A stretch of DNA of 64,000 bases from Kiloniellaceae bacterium (GTDB taxonomy: Bacteria; Pseudomonadota; Alphaproteobacteria; Kiloniellales; Kiloniellaceae), in assembly GCA_021776195.1 (NCBI GenBank), contig JAJFGK010000020.1:1-64000 (forward strand), in the 5' to 3' direction. Numbering within the stretch: the stretch's first letter is position 1; each line of letters starts with the position of its first letter. This document shows positions 54,773-64,000 of the stretch, piece after piece. The position numbers and the translations under genes were made by a program. Under the pieces are notes generated by a model. It worked only from the letters and a program-made list of their open reading frames with translations, searched no databases and had not been told where the DNA came from.

Positions 54773-55642
54773 TCACGCCGCGCGGACCAGGGGCCGGGTC
54801 AGGCAGGTCGGGCCGCCTTCGCCCTTGGCGGAGATTTCCGAGCCGTCGTAGAGCGTCACCTGGCAACCGGCGGCCTCCAAACGGCGGCGGGTTTCCGGGT
54901 TGCCCTCGACCATCAGGCCGTGGCGCGGCGCCAGCGCCAGGACGTTGCAGGCCATCGAGGCAAACTCCTCGTCGGGGACCTCCACCAGGGTCATGCCGCG
55001 GTCCAGCAACCAGGTGCGGAAGGGCACCGACATGAGCGGCGAGTAGACCAGCGCCAGATCGTGATCCAAAGGGCTGACGATCGACATCAGGTGAAATACA
55101 TCGGCCGGCCCCTTGTAGTGGGGCAGGGGGACGACCTGGAGGTCCACTTCCGGCCCCAGAAGGTCGCGCAGTTGGGCGATGCCGCTGGCATTGGTGCGAT
55201 AGCCCCAGGCGACCGCGCAGGTCGTGGCGTCGAACCAGACGAAGTCGCCGCCCTCGACCTTGCCGTCGTCCTTCACCGCGCCGGCCTGCGGCAGATCCAA
55301 ACCGGTAAAGAAAGCGGCGGCGACGGCCGGCTCGCCCTCGCGTTCGGCCTTGCCCATGGCGCAGTCGATCATGCCCGCTGGCGAGATCAGGTTGGCGTCG
55401 CGGACGTAGAGACTGTCGAGAAAGAGCGCGTCGTCGCCGGGCAGGAAATCGATTCCCGCGCCGGCTCCTTCGATGATCCCGACGAGGCTGTCGTACTGGG
55501 CCAGGGCGCGGTCGAAATCCGGCTCGGCATGGTAGTTCAGGCGCTGCCACTCCCGGGCGATCTTGTCGCGGCTGCGAAAGGCCTCGCGCGGGTGACGCAG
55601 CGCCACCCGTTCCAGGCGGCCGTACTCATTGAAAGCGGTCAT
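54773..55642 (-). CDS. Arginine deiminase/DDAH-family amidinohydrolase
   Basis: 289 residues. Guanidine-modifying fold: VEGGDFVWFD, the catalytic His in ADVFHLMSIVSPL and the nucleophilic Cys in GGPTCLTRPLV near the C-terminus, as in dimethylarginine dimethylaminohydrolase. It would hydrolyse dimethylarginine or a related guanidine compound to citrulline and an amine. Pairs with the class V aminotransferase downstream, perhaps for further use of an amino acid product. Confidence 0.88.
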   Translation of the reverse strand: MTAFNEYGRLERVALRHPREAFRSRDKIAREWQRLNYHAEPDFDRALAQYDSLVGIIEGAGAGIDFLPGDDALFLDSLYVRDANLISPAGMIDCAMGKAEREGEPAVAAAFFTGLDLPQAGAVKDDGKVEGGDFVWFDATTCAVAWGYRTNASGIAQLRDLLGPEVDLQVVPLPHYKGPADVFHLMSIVSPLDHDLALVYSPLMSVPFRTWLLDRGMTLVEVPDEEFASMACNVLALAPRHGLMVEGNPETRRRLEAAGCQVTLYDGSEISAKGEGGPTCLTRPLVRAA

Positions 55643-55874
55643 GGGATCCCCGAGCCTCTTGGCAAATTGTGAATCAGCGCGCTAGCTAGCCGATAGGACC
55701 CACCGGCGTCAATCCGGCCCCCCGGAGCCTTCAGAGGACTGGCCGGGTCGGCGATCTATCGGGTGCCGGCCCGTCCGATAGGGCAAAAGAAACCGGTGGA
55801 GCCATCGCGATGCCGTCGCTATGCTGCCCGCCGCTTTAAAAGCCGATGACAGCATCGGTGTGGGGAGGTTCGAA

Positions 55875-57614
55875 ATGCCACTTGATTCCGACAGCAATCC
55901 CTCGTTCGACAAGGCCAAGCTGCCGAGCCGCCATGTATCGGTCGGGCCGGCCAGCGCCCCGCATCGGTCTTACTACTATGCCATGGGCATGACCGACCGG
56001 GAGATCACCCAGCCCTTCGTTGGCGTGGCGACCTGCTGGAACGAGGCCGCGCCCTGCAACATCTCCCTGGCGCGCCAGGCCCAGGTGGTCAAGCGCGGTG
56101 TCAAGGCGGCCCAGGGAACGCCGCGCGAGTTCACCACCATCACCGTGACCGACGGCATCGCCATGGGTCACTCCGGCATGAAGTCCTCCCTGGTCAGCCG
56201 CGATCTGATCGCCGACTCGGTGGAGTTGACCATGCGCGGGCACTGTTATGACGCCCTGGTCGGGCTGGCCGGCTGCGACAAGTCGTTGCCCGGCATGATG
56301 ATGGCCATGGTGCGGCTCAACGTGCCCTCGGTCTTCATCTACGGCGGCTCGATCCTGCCGGGCCGCCACAAGGGCAAGGATATCACGGTCCAGGATGTCT
56401 TCGAGGCGGTCGGCGCCCACTCGGCCGGCAAGATCGACGACGATGAACTGCGCGACATCGAATGCGCGGCCTGCCCGTCGGCCGGGTCCTGCGGCGGCCA
56501 GTTCACCGCCAACACAATGGCCTGCGTGTCCGAGGCGATCGGCCTTGCATTGCCCGGCTCGGCCGGTGCGCCGGCGCCCTACGAGTCCCGCGATGCCTTT
56601 TGCGAGGCCTCGGGCGAGGCGGTGATGAACCTCCTGGCGCTCGGTATCCGGCCGCGCGATCTGGTCACCCGCAAGTCGCTGGAGAACGCCGCGCGCGTGG
56701 TGGCGGCCTCGGGCGGCTCGACCAACGCCGGCCTGCACCTGCCGGCCATTGCCCACGAGGCCGGCATCGATTTCGATCTGCACGACGTCTGCGACGTCTT
56801 CCGCTCGACCCCCTACATCGCCGATCTGAAACCGGGCGGTAAGTACGTTGCCAAGGACCTCTTCGAGGTCGGCGGCGTCGGCATTATCATGAAGGCCCTT
56901 ATGGACGGCGGCTATCTGCATGGCGACTGCATCACGGCGACCGGCAAGACCATCGCCGAGAACTTGGAAACGGTCCGCTTCCCCGAGGCCCAGGACGTGG
57001 TGCGCAAGACCAGCACGCCGCTCAGCGCGACCGGCGGCGTGGTCGGGCTCAAGGGCAACCTGGCGCCCGAAGGCGGCATCGTGAAGATCGCTGGGATGGA
57101 AACGCTTCGTTTCAGCGGACCGGCCCGCTGCTTCGATTGCGAGGAGGACGCCTTTGCCTGTGTCCAGGCCCACGGTTACCAGGAGGGCGATGTTTTCGTG
57201 ATCCGCTACGAAGGCCCCAAGGGCGGCCCCGGCATGCGCGAGATGTTGGCGACCACGGCGGCTCTCTACGGCCAGGGCACGGGCGGCAAGGTCGCCTTGA
57301 TCACCGATGGCCGCTTTTCCGGCGCGACCCGCGGCTTTTGCATCGGCCATGTCGGCCCGGAAGCCGCGGTCGGCGGACCCATTGCCCACCTCAAGGACGG
57401 CGACTTGATCACCATCGATGCCGCGGCCGGTACCATCGAGGTCGACCTCAGCGAGGCGGAACTGGCCGAACGCGCCAAGGGCTGGCAGCCACGGTCCCAC
57501 GACTTCCAGTCCGGGGCCTTGTGGCGCTATGCCCAGACGGTCGGCTCGGCCGAAAAGGGCGCCGTGACCCATCCCGGCGGCGGCGCCGAGACCCACTGCT
57601 TCGCCGATATCTGA
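55875..57614 (+). CDS. ilvD: Dihydroxy-acid dehydratase
   Basis: 579 residues from ATG 55875, with GGGGAGG 6 nt upstream. Iron-sulfur ligands C134 (GCDKSLPG), C197/C200 and C206 ([16 protein letters not shown]), [17 protein letters not shown] near the C-terminus. Makes 2-oxoacids from dihydroxy acids in valine, leucine and isoleucine synthesis. The sequence does not by itself tell [2Fe-2S] from [4Fe-4S] clusters. Confidence 0.96.
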   Translation: MPLDSDSNPSFDKAKLPSRHVSVGPASAPHRSYYYAMGMTDREITQPFVGVATCWNEAAPCNISLARQAQVVKRGVKAAQGTPREFTTITVTDGIAMGHSGMKSSLVSRDLIADSVELTMRGHCYDALVGLAGCDKSLPGMMMAMVRLNVPSVFIYGGSILPGRHKGKDITVQDVFEAVGAHSAGKIDDDELRDIECAACPSAGSCGGQFTANTMACVSEAIGLALPGSAGAPAPYESRDAFCEASGEAVMNLLALGIRPRDLVTRKSLENAARVVAASGGSTNAGLHLPAIAHEAGIDFDLHDVCDVFRSTPYIADLKPGGKYVAKDLFEVGGVGIIMKALMDGGYLHGDCITATGKTIAENLETVRFPEAQDVVRKTSTPLSATGGVVGLKGNLAPEGGIVKIAGMETLRFSGPARCFDCEEDAFACVQAHGYQEGDVFVIRYEGPKGGPGMREMLATTAALYGQGTGGKVALITDGRFSGATRGFCIGHVGPEAAVGGPIAHLKDGDLITIDAAAGTIEVDLSEAELAERAKGWQPRSHDFQSGALWRYAQTVGSAEKGAVTHPGGGAETHCFADI

Positions 57615-57637
57615 CCTGAACCGTGTTGTAACGTCGA

Positions 57638-57853
57638 ATGAGCGAGGCAGACGAAGAGCGATTGGTCGGGGTGGAGACCCAGTTGGCCCATCAAGGCCAG
57701 ACGATCGATGAGCTCAGTGCCGTGATCTCCAAACAGTGGTCCCTGCTGGAGCGCTTGGAGCGGCGTCTGGAGCGCATCGAATCGCGCCTGCTGGAAATGG
57801 AAGGCGCGGTCGCGGCCGCCGGGCCGCCGGAGCCCCCGCCGCCGCATTATTGA
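57638..57853 (+). CDS. slyX: SlyX-family protein
   Basis: 71 residues. A coiled coil (VGVETQLAHQGQTIDELSAV, then LLERLERRLERIE) with a proline-rich tail ending PPPPHY, as in SlyX. Exact role unknown. It converges with the MFS gene, overlapping it by 7 bp, and lies 23 bp after ilvD. Confidence 0.88.
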   Translation: MSEADEERLVGVETQLAHQGQTIDELSAVISKQWSLLERLERRLERIESRLLEMEGAVAAAGPPEPPPPHY

Positions 57854-59067
57854 TCCTTTGCCATCGCCTTCTTTAGCACCAGGCAAGGCAGGATGATCGA
57901 AACCGCCAGCATGCCGACCAGGATCAAGGCGCTTTCGACGCTCCAGCGGTCGCTGACCAGGCCGAACAGCGTCGGCGCAAAGGCGCCCGCGCCGATTCCC
58001 AGGGTATAGAAAAGCCCGAAGGCCCGCGCCTGACGCTGGGGGTCGACGAAATCGCCCACCGTGCCGTAGAGCACCGATGACGTGCCGTTGAGCGCCAGGC
58101 CAATGACGGGCAGGAGCGCCAGTGCCGCGCCATAGGGCAGGGCGACCAGCAGGACTATGCCGACGCCGGTCATGATCTCGGTCAGAACCACCGTGCGGAT
58201 GATCCCGATGCGCTCGGCCAGCAGGCCGCAGAGAAGTTTTCCCGTCGCGCCGCCGGCAAAGGTCAGGCCCAGGGCGATCCCGAGAATCGCGGGCGCGGCG
58301 CCCTTTTCCAGCAACAGGAATGGCATGAAGGTGAGAAAGACCGTGCGGGTCATGGAATCGAGGACGCCGACCAAGGAAAGTGCGGCGAATCCGACCGGCT
58401 GTTTGATCCCCCAGCCCCTGGGAGCCGTTGTCGGGAGGTCGCTGCTGCTGGTGTTCCCCTGGGTCGGATCTTCGCGGGCGCCGACGCCAAGGCCGCGGCA
58501 GATAAAGTAAAGCGCCAGGCCGGCGAGCACCCCGAGTATCCCATAGAGGATGACGCTGTCGCGCCAGCCGATCGCCACGGCGGCGCTTCCGATCGCGGCC
58601 GGGAAGACCACCTTGCCAAGGTCGCCGGTGAAATTGTAGGTGCCGAGCGCGGCCCGCCTTGGCCCGCCGCTGTAGGCCTTCGAGACCACGGCGGAGGCAA
58701 GGGGGTGCTGGACGCTCGATCCCATGCCGATGACCAGCAAGGCCGCCATCAAGGCCATAAAGCCCCAGGAAAAGCCCAAGAGGATGTAACCCGCGGCGGC
58801 CAGGATCGTGCCCAGGGAAATCAACCCGCGCTCGCCAAAGCGCTCGGCGATGAGGCCGGCGGGGATCTGAAAGGTCGCGAGCGCCGTGGAGAAGGATGCC
58901 TTCAGCAGTCCGACCTGGGCATGGCTGAGACCGAAAGCCTCTGCCCACAGCGGCAGCAGGACATAGATCGTATCGGTGAGGCCGTCGTGGAGGAAATGGG
59001 CCAGCCCGCTGGCGCCCAAAGCGGCGCGGCGTCGGCGCCGCACAGCGGGCACGGCCTCGTCGGTCAT
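57847..59067 (-). CDS. MFS transporter
   Basis: 406 residues from ATG 59067, with AAGGTGG 5 nt upstream; a GTG at 59076 is possible. Twelve hydrophobic segments in two halves; the opening LAHFLHDGLTDTIYVLLPLW and QVGLLKASFSTALATFQIP resemble the fosmidomycin-resistance (Fsr) branch. Proton-coupled efflux of a small molecule is likely; substrate unknown. Confidence 0.88.
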   Translation of the reverse strand: MTDEAVPAVRRRRRAALGASGLAHFLHDGLTDTIYVLLPLWAEAFGLSHAQVGLLKASFSTALATFQIPAGLIAERFGERGLISLGTILAAAGYILLGFSWGFMALMAALLVIGMGSSVQHPLASAVVSKAYSGGPRRAALGTYNFTGDLGKVVFPAAIGSAAVAIGWRDSVILYGILGVLAGLALYFICRGLGVGAREDPTQGNTSSSDLPTTAPRGWGIKQPVGFAALSLVGVLDSMTRTVFLTFMPFLLLEKGAAPAILGIALGLTFAGGATGKLLCGLLAERIGIIRTVVLTEIMTGVGIVLLVALPYGAALALLPVIGLALNGTSSVLYGTVGDFVDPQRQARAFGLFYTLGIGAGAFAPTLFGLVSDRWSVESALILVGMLAVSIILPCLVLKKAMAKDQ

Positions 59068-59079
59068 GGACCCCACCTT

Positions 59080-59131
59080 ATCATCCCCAAGGCCCGATCA
59101 TCCCCAGGGCCCGATCATCCCCAGGGCCTCG
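59080..59131. repeat. Three tandem 17-bp repeats
   Basis: ATCATCCCCARGGCCCG occurs at 59080-59096 and 59097-59113, with a third slightly diverged copy at 59114-59131. It lies between the MFS start and the rhomboid stop; the last copy contains the rhomboid stop codon. On the minus strand each copy carries GGGGATGAT. Confidence 0.85.
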
Positions 59132-59870
59132 TGCGGGCCTTCTCCCAGCGCGCCTTGTCGCGCAGGGTGATGCCGCCCGGCAGGTCGCCGCCACCGAACA
59201 GAGCGATGGTCCGGCGGCGGAAGGGAAAGATCAAAACCGCGCCGCTGATGAAGCCGCCGATATGAGCCCAAAAGGCCGACCCACTGGTGCCGCCCTGGCC
59301 GTAGAGGGCGAAGACCTGATAGCCGAACCAGAAGATCAGCAAGGCCCAGGCGGGCAGGTAGATCGGGATGTAGAACACCGGGACCAGCACCTTGGCCCGG
59401 GGGTGCAGCACCAGATAGGCGCCAAGGACCCCGGACACCGCGCCGCTGGCGCCGATCACCGGGACCTGGGAGCCGGGCTCGGCAATGGCGTGGGTCAGGC
59501 CGGCGAGGGCGCCGCAGAGCAGGAAAAAGACCAGGAAGCGGCCGTGCCCCATGGCGTCTTCAACGTTGTCGCCGAAAACCCAGAGGTAGAGCATATTGCC
59601 GCCGAGATGCAGGACGCCGCCGTGGAGGAACTGATAGGTCAAGAGAGTGAGCCAGGGGTCGACCAACTCGAGGGCCAAAGGCAGGCCATGGGTCCCCTCC
59701 AGGGTGACCGGGATGACCCCCAGACCGATGATCAGCCGGTTGGCCTCCTCCGGTCCCAGGGCCAGTTGAATCCAGAAGACGGCGATGCAGGCGCCGATCA
59801 TCCCCCAGGTCACCCAGGGCCGCCAGATCAGCAGCCGTGGCGAGGTGTCATCGATCGGAAAGAAGGGCAT
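59115..59870 (-). CDS. Rhomboid-family intramembrane serine protease
   Basis: 251 residues, six membrane helices. Catalytic S142 in GASGAVSG and H203 in FWAHIGGF, plus the LHLGGNMLYLW helix of the family. It cuts membrane-spanning segments of partner proteins. Its first 23 bases overlap the end of the exonuclease gene. The C-terminus (KARTRPWG) ends inside the 17-bp repeat array, so its tail length may be set by that repeat. Confidence 0.93.
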   Translation of the reverse strand: MPFFPIDDTSPRLLIWRPWVTWGMIGACIAVFWIQLALGPEEANRLIIGLGVIPVTLEGTHGLPLALELVDPWLTLLTYQFLHGGVLHLGGNMLYLWVFGDNVEDAMGHGRFLVFFLLCGALAGLTHAIAEPGSQVPVIGASGAVSGVLGAYLVLHPRAKVLVPVFYIPIYLPAWALLIFWFGYQVFALYGQGGTSGSAFWAHIGGFISGAVLIFPFRRRTIALFGGGDLPGGITLRDKARWEKARTRPWG

Positions 59871-60645
59871 GGCTGGTCGCTACTTCGCACCAGACCGGGG
59901 TATGGTCCGAGGCCTTGGGCTTGCCCCGCGGGCCGCGGTCGATGTCGCAGGCCTCAAGGCGGTCCGCTGCCTGTGGCGAAAGCAGCAAATGGTCGATCCG
60001 CACGCCGTTGTCCTTCTGCCAGGCGCCGCCCTGATAGTCCCAAAAGGAATAGCGGTGCGACTCGCGGTGCAGGGCGCGGTAGGCCTCGGTATAGCCGAGA
60101 TGGAGCAACTGGCGAAACCGCTGCCGTGTCGCCGGCAGGCAGAGCGCGTCGTCGGCCCAGGCGGCGGGGTCGTGAACGTCGTCGTCGCCCGGCACGACGT
60201 TGTAGTCGCCGCCCAGCACCACCGGCTGTTCGTCGGCCAGCAGGCGCCGGGCGTGTTCGACCAGACGCTCCATCCAGGCCAGCTTGTAGGGGTACTTCTC
60301 GCTGTCCGTCGGGTTGCCGTTGGGCAGGTAGATCGTCGCCACCCGCAGCCCGAAGGTCGTGGCCTCCAGGTAGCGCGCCTGCTTGTCGGCCTCGTCGCCC
60401 GGCAGGCGGGTGACCAGGTCCTCCAGCGGCGCTTTCGAGAGCAGCGCGACCCCGTTGTAGCTCTTCTGGCCGACCACCGCGATGTTGTAGCCGAGTTCCT
60501 CGATCTCCAGGCGCGGGAAATTCTCCTCCAGGGACTTCACCTCCTGGAACAGCGCCACGTCCGGGGCGGCTTCCTTCAGCCAGTCCAGAACGTTGGGCAG
60601 GCGCGCCTTGATCGAATTCACGTTCCAGGTGGCGATCTTCACCAT
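59848..60645 (-). CDS. xth: Exodeoxyribonuclease III
   Basis: 265 residues. Endonuclease/exonuclease/phosphatase fold: TWNVNSIKARL, E35 in LFQEVKS, GGDYNVVP and SDHTPVW. AP endonuclease and 3'-exonuclease of base-excision repair. Encoded 97 bp after erpA on the same strand, an arrangement common in alphaproteobacteria. Confidence 0.95.
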   Translation of the reverse strand: MVKIATWNVNSIKARLPNVLDWLKEAAPDVALFQEVKSLEENFPRLEIEELGYNIAVVGQKSYNGVALLSKAPLEDLVTRLPGDEADKQARYLEATTFGLRVATIYLPNGNPTDSEKYPYKLAWMERLVEHARRLLADEQPVVLGGDYNVVPGDDDVHDPAAWADDALCLPATRQRFRQLLHLGYTEAYRALHRESHRYSFWDYQGGAWQKDNGVRIDHLLLSPQAADRLEACDIDRGPRGKPKASDHTPVWCEVATSHALLSDR

Positions 60646-60742
60646 GTGGAGGTCCTGTCCTTGCTGGCCATTGCTCGTCGGCGCGCAAGTCTAGCGGCAG
60701 GAAGACCGCTTTCCAACCGAACAGGACGGCGCGAGAGACCGG

Positions 60743-61078
60743 TCAGATGGCGAAGGAGGCGCCGCAGCCGCAGGACGCGGTGGCGTTCGGATTGGTGATC
60801 TGGAAGGCGGAGCCGACCAGGCCTTCGGCGTAGTCGACCACCGAGCCGTCGAGCATTTCCAGGCTGGTCTCGTCGATCACCGTGACGACGCCGTCCTTTT
60901 CGAAGGTCAGGTCGTCGTCATGCAGTTCCTTGTCGAAGGAAAAACTGTAGGTGAAGCCGGAGCAACCGCCGCCGTTGACCGTGACGCGCAGCATCAGGGC
61001 CGGGTCGCCTTCCTGGTCTTTCATCTGGGCCAGGCGCTCGGCCGCCTTTTCGCTGAGACTGATTTGACCGTTACTCAT
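60743..61078 (-). CDS. erpA: Iron-sulfur cluster insertion protein ErpA
   Basis: 111 residues, A-type carrier fold. Conserved cysteines C39 (GGGCSGF) and C103/C105 (SCGCGASF) hold the cluster, which is passed to apo-enzymes. Encoded divergently from dgt with a 149-bp gap. Confidence 0.95.
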   Translation of the reverse strand: MSNGQISLSEKAAERLAQMKDQEGDPALMLRVTVNGGGCSGFTYSFSFDKELHDDDLTFEKDGVVTVIDETSLEMLDGSVVDYAEGLVGSAFQITNPNATASCGCGASFAI

Positions 61079-61188
61079 GACGTGTCACTGCTCCTGGTTG
61101 CTTGTCTTTCAATGTAGGGCGTGCGGCGGGCTTGTCAATTGGCGACCATAGTCGGCCGCAAGTGTTAAGATTGCTTAATGGGCAGTGA

Positions 61189-61217
61189 TTGCGGCGACTC
61201 GGCAAAAACCCTATAGC
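61189..61217 (+). promoter_or_regulatory. Candidate promoter just before dgt
   Basis: TTGCGG (61189-61194), 17 bp, TATAGC (61212-61217). The start of transcription would fall near 61224, four bases before the ATG, giving an almost leaderless mRNA. No Shine-Dalgarno sequence precedes that ATG. Confidence 0.3.
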
Positions 61218-61227
61218 CTGACGGTCT

Positions 61228-62397
61228 ATGATTGAAAGTTATCAACCCCATCGGCTGGCGCCCTTTGCCTGCGATCCGGCTGAAAGCCGAGGACGGGCCA
61301 TCGAAGAGTCGGAAAGCGCCATGCGCAGCCGGTTCCAGCGCGACCGGGACCGGATCATTCACTGCGGGGCCTTTCGCCGATTGAAGCATAAGACCCAGGT
61401 CTTCGTTTACCACGAGGGCGATTACTATCGCACCCGGCTGACCCATTCCATCGAGGTTTCGCAGATCGCCCGCTCGCTATGTCGAACCCTGGGCCTCAAC
61501 GAGGATCTGACCGAGGCCCTGGCGCTGGCCCACGACCTTGGCCACACCTGTTTCGGGCACGCCGGGGAGGAGGCCCTGGACGAGGTCATGCAGCCCTACG
61601 GCGGTTTCGATCACAACGAGCAGACCTTTCGCGTTCTGACCCTGCTGGAGCGCCGCTATGCCGAGTTCGACGGCCTGAACCTGACCTGGGAGACCCTGGA
61701 AGGGATCGCCAAGCACAACGGGCCGGTGGCCAAGCCGCCCTCCACCATTGCCGCCTTCGATCGCGATTTCCACCTGGACCTGACCAGCCAGCCCTCGGCC
61801 GAGGCCCAGGTCGCGGCCCTGTCGGACGATATTGCCTACACCAACCACGATATCGACGATGGGTTGCGCGCCGGGCTCTTCTCGGTCGAGGATCTGGCGC
61901 CCATTCCGCTGATCGGCCCGATCTTCGAAGAGGTCAACCTGCTTTACCCGGCACTGGAGCGGCCGCGCCTGATCCACGAGGCGGTGCGCCGGCTGATCAA
62001 TGCCATGGTGACCGATCTGCTGGCCGAAAGCACGCGGCGGCTGGGGGCGGCGCTGCCTGACAGCGCCGACGCGTTGCGGCAATGCGGCCACCCCCTGATC
62101 GCCTTTTCCGACCGCCTTCTGGAAGAGCTCGAGGGCTTGCGTGGCTTTCTCTTTCAGCGCATGTATCGCCACGAAAAGGTCACCAGCGTGATGCAAGAGG
62201 CCAAGGGCGTGGTGCGGTCGCTCTTCACCCACTACCTGGAGCAGCCGTCGGCGCTCCCGGAGGAATGGAAAGTCTCCGCCGGCGGCCTCGGAAGCGACGA
62301 ACTGGGCCGGCACGTGGCAGACTATATCGCCGGCATGACGGACAGCTACGCGCTTCAGGCCTACGAGAAGATTTTTAAGAAGCGGGTTATCCACTAA
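61228..62397 (+). CDS. dgt: Deoxyguanosinetriphosphate triphosphohydrolase (HD family)
   Basis: 389 residues. Metal-binding HD site: H73 (RLTHSIEV), H102-D103 (ALAHDLGH) and a later Asp in [15 protein letters not shown]. It splits dNTPs to nucleosides and triphosphate, limiting the dNTP pool. Overlaps the argS start by one base (TAATG). Confidence 0.94.
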   Translation: MIESYQPHRLAPFACDPAESRGRAIEESESAMRSRFQRDRDRIIHCGAFRRLKHKTQVFVYHEGDYYRTRLTHSIEVSQIARSLCRTLGLNEDLTEALALAHDLGHTCFGHAGEEALDEVMQPYGGFDHNEQTFRVLTLLERRYAEFDGLNLTWETLEGIAKHNGPVAKPPSTIAAFDRDFHLDLTSQPSAEAQVAALSDDIAYTNHDIDDGLRAGLFSVEDLAPIPLIGPIFEEVNLLYPALERPRLIHEAVRRLINAMVTDLLAESTRRLGAALPDSADALRQCGHPLIAFSDRLLEELEGLRGFLFQRMYRHEKVTSVMQEAKGVVRSLFTHYLEQPSALPEEWKVSAGGLGSDELGRHVADYIAGMTDSYALQAYEKIFKKRVIH

Positions 62398-64000
62398 TGA
62401 ATTTATTCAAGCGGTTGCGCGGCGTCGTTATCGAAGAACTCGAAGAAATGATGGGCGACGGCGCACTGCCCCTGGGTCTCGATCTGGCCCGGGTCAATGC
62501 CGAGCCGCCGCGCGAACGCGGCCACGGCGATGTGGCCTCCAACGCCGCCATGGTCCTGGCCAAGCCCGCCGGCGCCAAGCCGCGCGACATCGCCGAGGCC
62601 CTGGCCGGCCGCCTGGCGAAACGGGCGGAGATCGCCGGGGCCGAGGTGGCCGGCCCCGGGTTCATCAACCTGCGCCTCGATCCTTCGATCTGGATCGAGG
62701 AGCTGCGCGATATCCTGCGCGCCGGTTCGGACTACGGTGCCAGCGAGCTGGGCGCCGGGGTGCCGGTCAATGTCGAGTACGTCTCGACCAATCCGACCGG
62801 GCCGCTGACGGTGGGGCACGCCCGGGGCGCGGTGGTCGGCGACGCCCTGGCGGCCTTGCTGGCCAAAGTCGGCTATGCGGTGACCAAGGAGTACTACATC
62901 AACGATGCCGGTGCCCAGGTCGACACCCTGGCCCGCTCGACCTTTCTGCGCTACCGCGAGGCCCTGGGTGGGGATATCGGCGAGATTCCGGCGGGACACT
63001 ACCCGGGCGAATACTTGAAAGACGTGGGCGCGGCCCTGGCCAAGCGCGACGGCGACAAGTGGCGCGACCAGCCCGAAGAAGCCTGGTTGCCGGAGATCAG
63101 GGCCTTCGCCATCGATGCCTTGATGGATGTGATCCGTGGCGACCTCGCGGCCCTTGGCGTATTCCAGGATGTGTTCACCTCGGAGCGCGCCCTGGTCGAG
63201 GCCGGCGGCGTCGACGACGTGTTGCAAACCCTCGAGGACAAGGGGCTGATTTACGTCGGCGTGCTCGACCCGCCCAAGGGCAAGAAGCCCGAGGATTGGG
63301 AACCGCGGCCCCAGACCCTGTTCCGGGCCTCCGACTTCGGCGACGATGTGGACCGGCCCCTGAAGAAGTCGGACGGCTCCTGGACCTACTTCGCCAACGA
63401 CATGGCCAACCACCTGGACAAGTACCACCGCGGCTTCGCCCGCATGATCGATGTCTGGGGCGCCGATCACAGCGGCTACGTGAAGCGCATGCAGTCGGCG
63501 GTCAAGGCCCTGACCGGCGGCGAGGGCGACCTGAACGTGCGGATCTGCCAACTGGTGACGCTCTTGCGCGGCGGCGAGCCGGTCAAGATGTCGAAACGGG
63601 CCGGGACCTTCGTCACGCTGCGCGAGGTCCTCGACGAGGTCGGCAAGGACGTGGTGCGCTTCATCATGCTGACCCGCAAAAACGACGCGGGCCTGGAGTT
63701 CGATCTGGAGAAGGTGCAGGAACAGTCGCGCGACAACCCGGTCTTTTATGTTCAATACGCGCATGCGCGCTGTCGCTCGGTCCTGCGCCACGCGGCAGAG
63801 TCCCTGCCGGCTCTCGACCAGACGCCCGGTGTGTTGGCCGCCGGGCCCCTGGAGCGCCTGAGCGATCCCGACGAACTCGACCTGATCAAGCGCCTCGCCG
63901 AATGGCCGCGGCTGGTGGAATCGGCGGCGGAGGCCTATGAACCGCATCGTGTCGCGTTCTATCTCTACGATCTGGCCGCCGCCTTCCACGCCCTCTGGAA
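62397..64000 (+). CDS. argS: Arginyl-tRNA synthetase (3' end outside window)
   Basis: The first 534 residues are present; the frame is open at the window end. N-terminal additional domain, class I HIGH-type motif in [17 protein letters not shown], the KMSK-type VKMSKRAG and the start of the anticodon domain ([10 protein letters not shown]). Charges tRNA-Arg. ATG overlaps the dgt stop by one base, so the pair is translationally coupled, as in many alphaproteobacteria. Confidence 0.96.
   Translation, partial: MNLFKRLRGVVIEELEEMMGDGALPLGLDLARVNAEPPRERGHGDVASNAAMVLAKPAGAKPRDIAEALAGRLAKRAEIAGAEVAGPGFINLRLDPSIWIEELRDILRAGSDYGASELGAGVPVNVEYVSTNPTGPLTVGHARGAVVGDALAALLAKVGYAVTKEYYINDAGAQVDTLARSTFLRYREALGGDIGEIPAGHYPGEYLKDVGAALAKRDGDKWRDQPEEAWLPEIRAFAIDALMDVIRGDLAALGVFQDVFTSERALVEAGGVDDVLQTLEDKGLIYVGVLDPPKGKKPEDWEPRPQTLFRASDFGDDVDRPLKKSDGSWTYFANDMANHLDKYHRGFARMIDVWGADHSGYVKRMQSAVKALTGGEGDLNVRICQLVTLLRGGEPVKMSKRAGTFVTLREVLDEVGKDVVRFIMLTRKNDAGLEFDLEKVQEQSRDNPVFYVQYAHARCRSVLRHAAESLPALDQTPGVLAAGPLERLSDPDELDLIKRLAEWPRLVESAAEAYEPHRVAFYLYDLAAAFHALW

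Noticed and set aside
55836..57596. Minus-strand frame opposite ilvD
   Set aside because: Antisense of a well-conserved dehydratase.
62403..63989. Minus-strand frame opposite argS
   Set aside because: Antisense of the tRNA synthetase, which itself runs off the window end.
1..64000. CRISPR arrays, tRNA/rRNA genes, insertion sequences or prophage
   Set aside because: Looked for regularly spaced repeats, cloverleaf-like segments, transposase or integrase motifs and found none that held up.

Overview
This GC-rich window (roughly 65% GC by eye) is densely packed with genes. Several small gene sets point to an alphaproteobacterium, probably of the Rhodospirillales type: TolC, a PopZ/DUF2497 polar-organiser homologue and valyl-tRNA synthetase in a row (45093-49990); ErpA and exodeoxyribonuclease III on one strand facing dGTPase and arginyl-tRNA synthetase (59848-64000); a MocR-type regulator; and malonate genes. 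The taxonomic call is inference from gene content only. I found no rRNA, tRNA, CRISPR array, insertion sequence or prophage.

Layout. 1-3082: 3' end of a large type-I-secreted RTX protein with a von Willebrand A domain, then a terminator. 3128-5544: a TPR/glycosyltransferase-like gene, a promoter/operator region and an orphan exported protein. 5903-10577: a histidine kinase/response regulator pair and a CocE-type hydrolase. 10595-14275: a DUF1194 vWA-like protein, a metallophosphoesterase, and an epimerase coupled to a PuuE-type allantoinase; a truncated gene (14272-14562) follows and abuts a lone TadG-like gene. 16288-21656: a HisC-like aminotransferase, an M20 amidohydrolase, a second-type FtsH and a spermidine-synthase-like enzyme, followed by a 33-aa fragment. 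21757-23861: a two-gene LicC/LicD-type cassette, lower in GC, for nucleotide-activated phosphocholine-like decoration. 24403-31416: amino-acid permease, methyltransferase and malonyl-CoA synthetase on the minus strand, diverging from malonyl-CoA decarboxylase and a ThDP enzyme. 31432-42459: a polyamine-type ABC transporter operon with a MocR regulator, an orphan protein, a SET-domain protein, a Pta/Ptb enzyme, a class III aminotransferase and a TauE-type exporter; together these look like uptake and breakdown of an amine or aminosulfonate. 42572-49990: an MshEN-AAA ATPase, a Pcm-like methyltransferase, tolC, popZ and valS. 50171-53611: a 905-aa coiled-coil protein ending in a zinc-metalloprotease-like domain, paired with a CpXC protein; this is the least explained pair here. 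53614-64000: class V aminotransferase, DDAH-like hydrolase, ilvD, slyX, an MFS transporter, rhomboid, xth, erpA, dgt and argS (cut by the window end).

Co-operation. Four-base start/stop overlaps mark tight operons: kinase/regulator, epimerase/allantoinase, licC/licD, malonyl-CoA synthetase/methyltransferase and the two ABC permeases. The purine/ureide enzymes (13349, 17459), the malonate enzymes (28189 and its divergent partner) and the amine set (31432-42459) are three catabolic modules. The lower-GC stretches (4430-5000, 15880-16100, 21760-24300, 38490-38570) coincide with the orphan or accessory genes.
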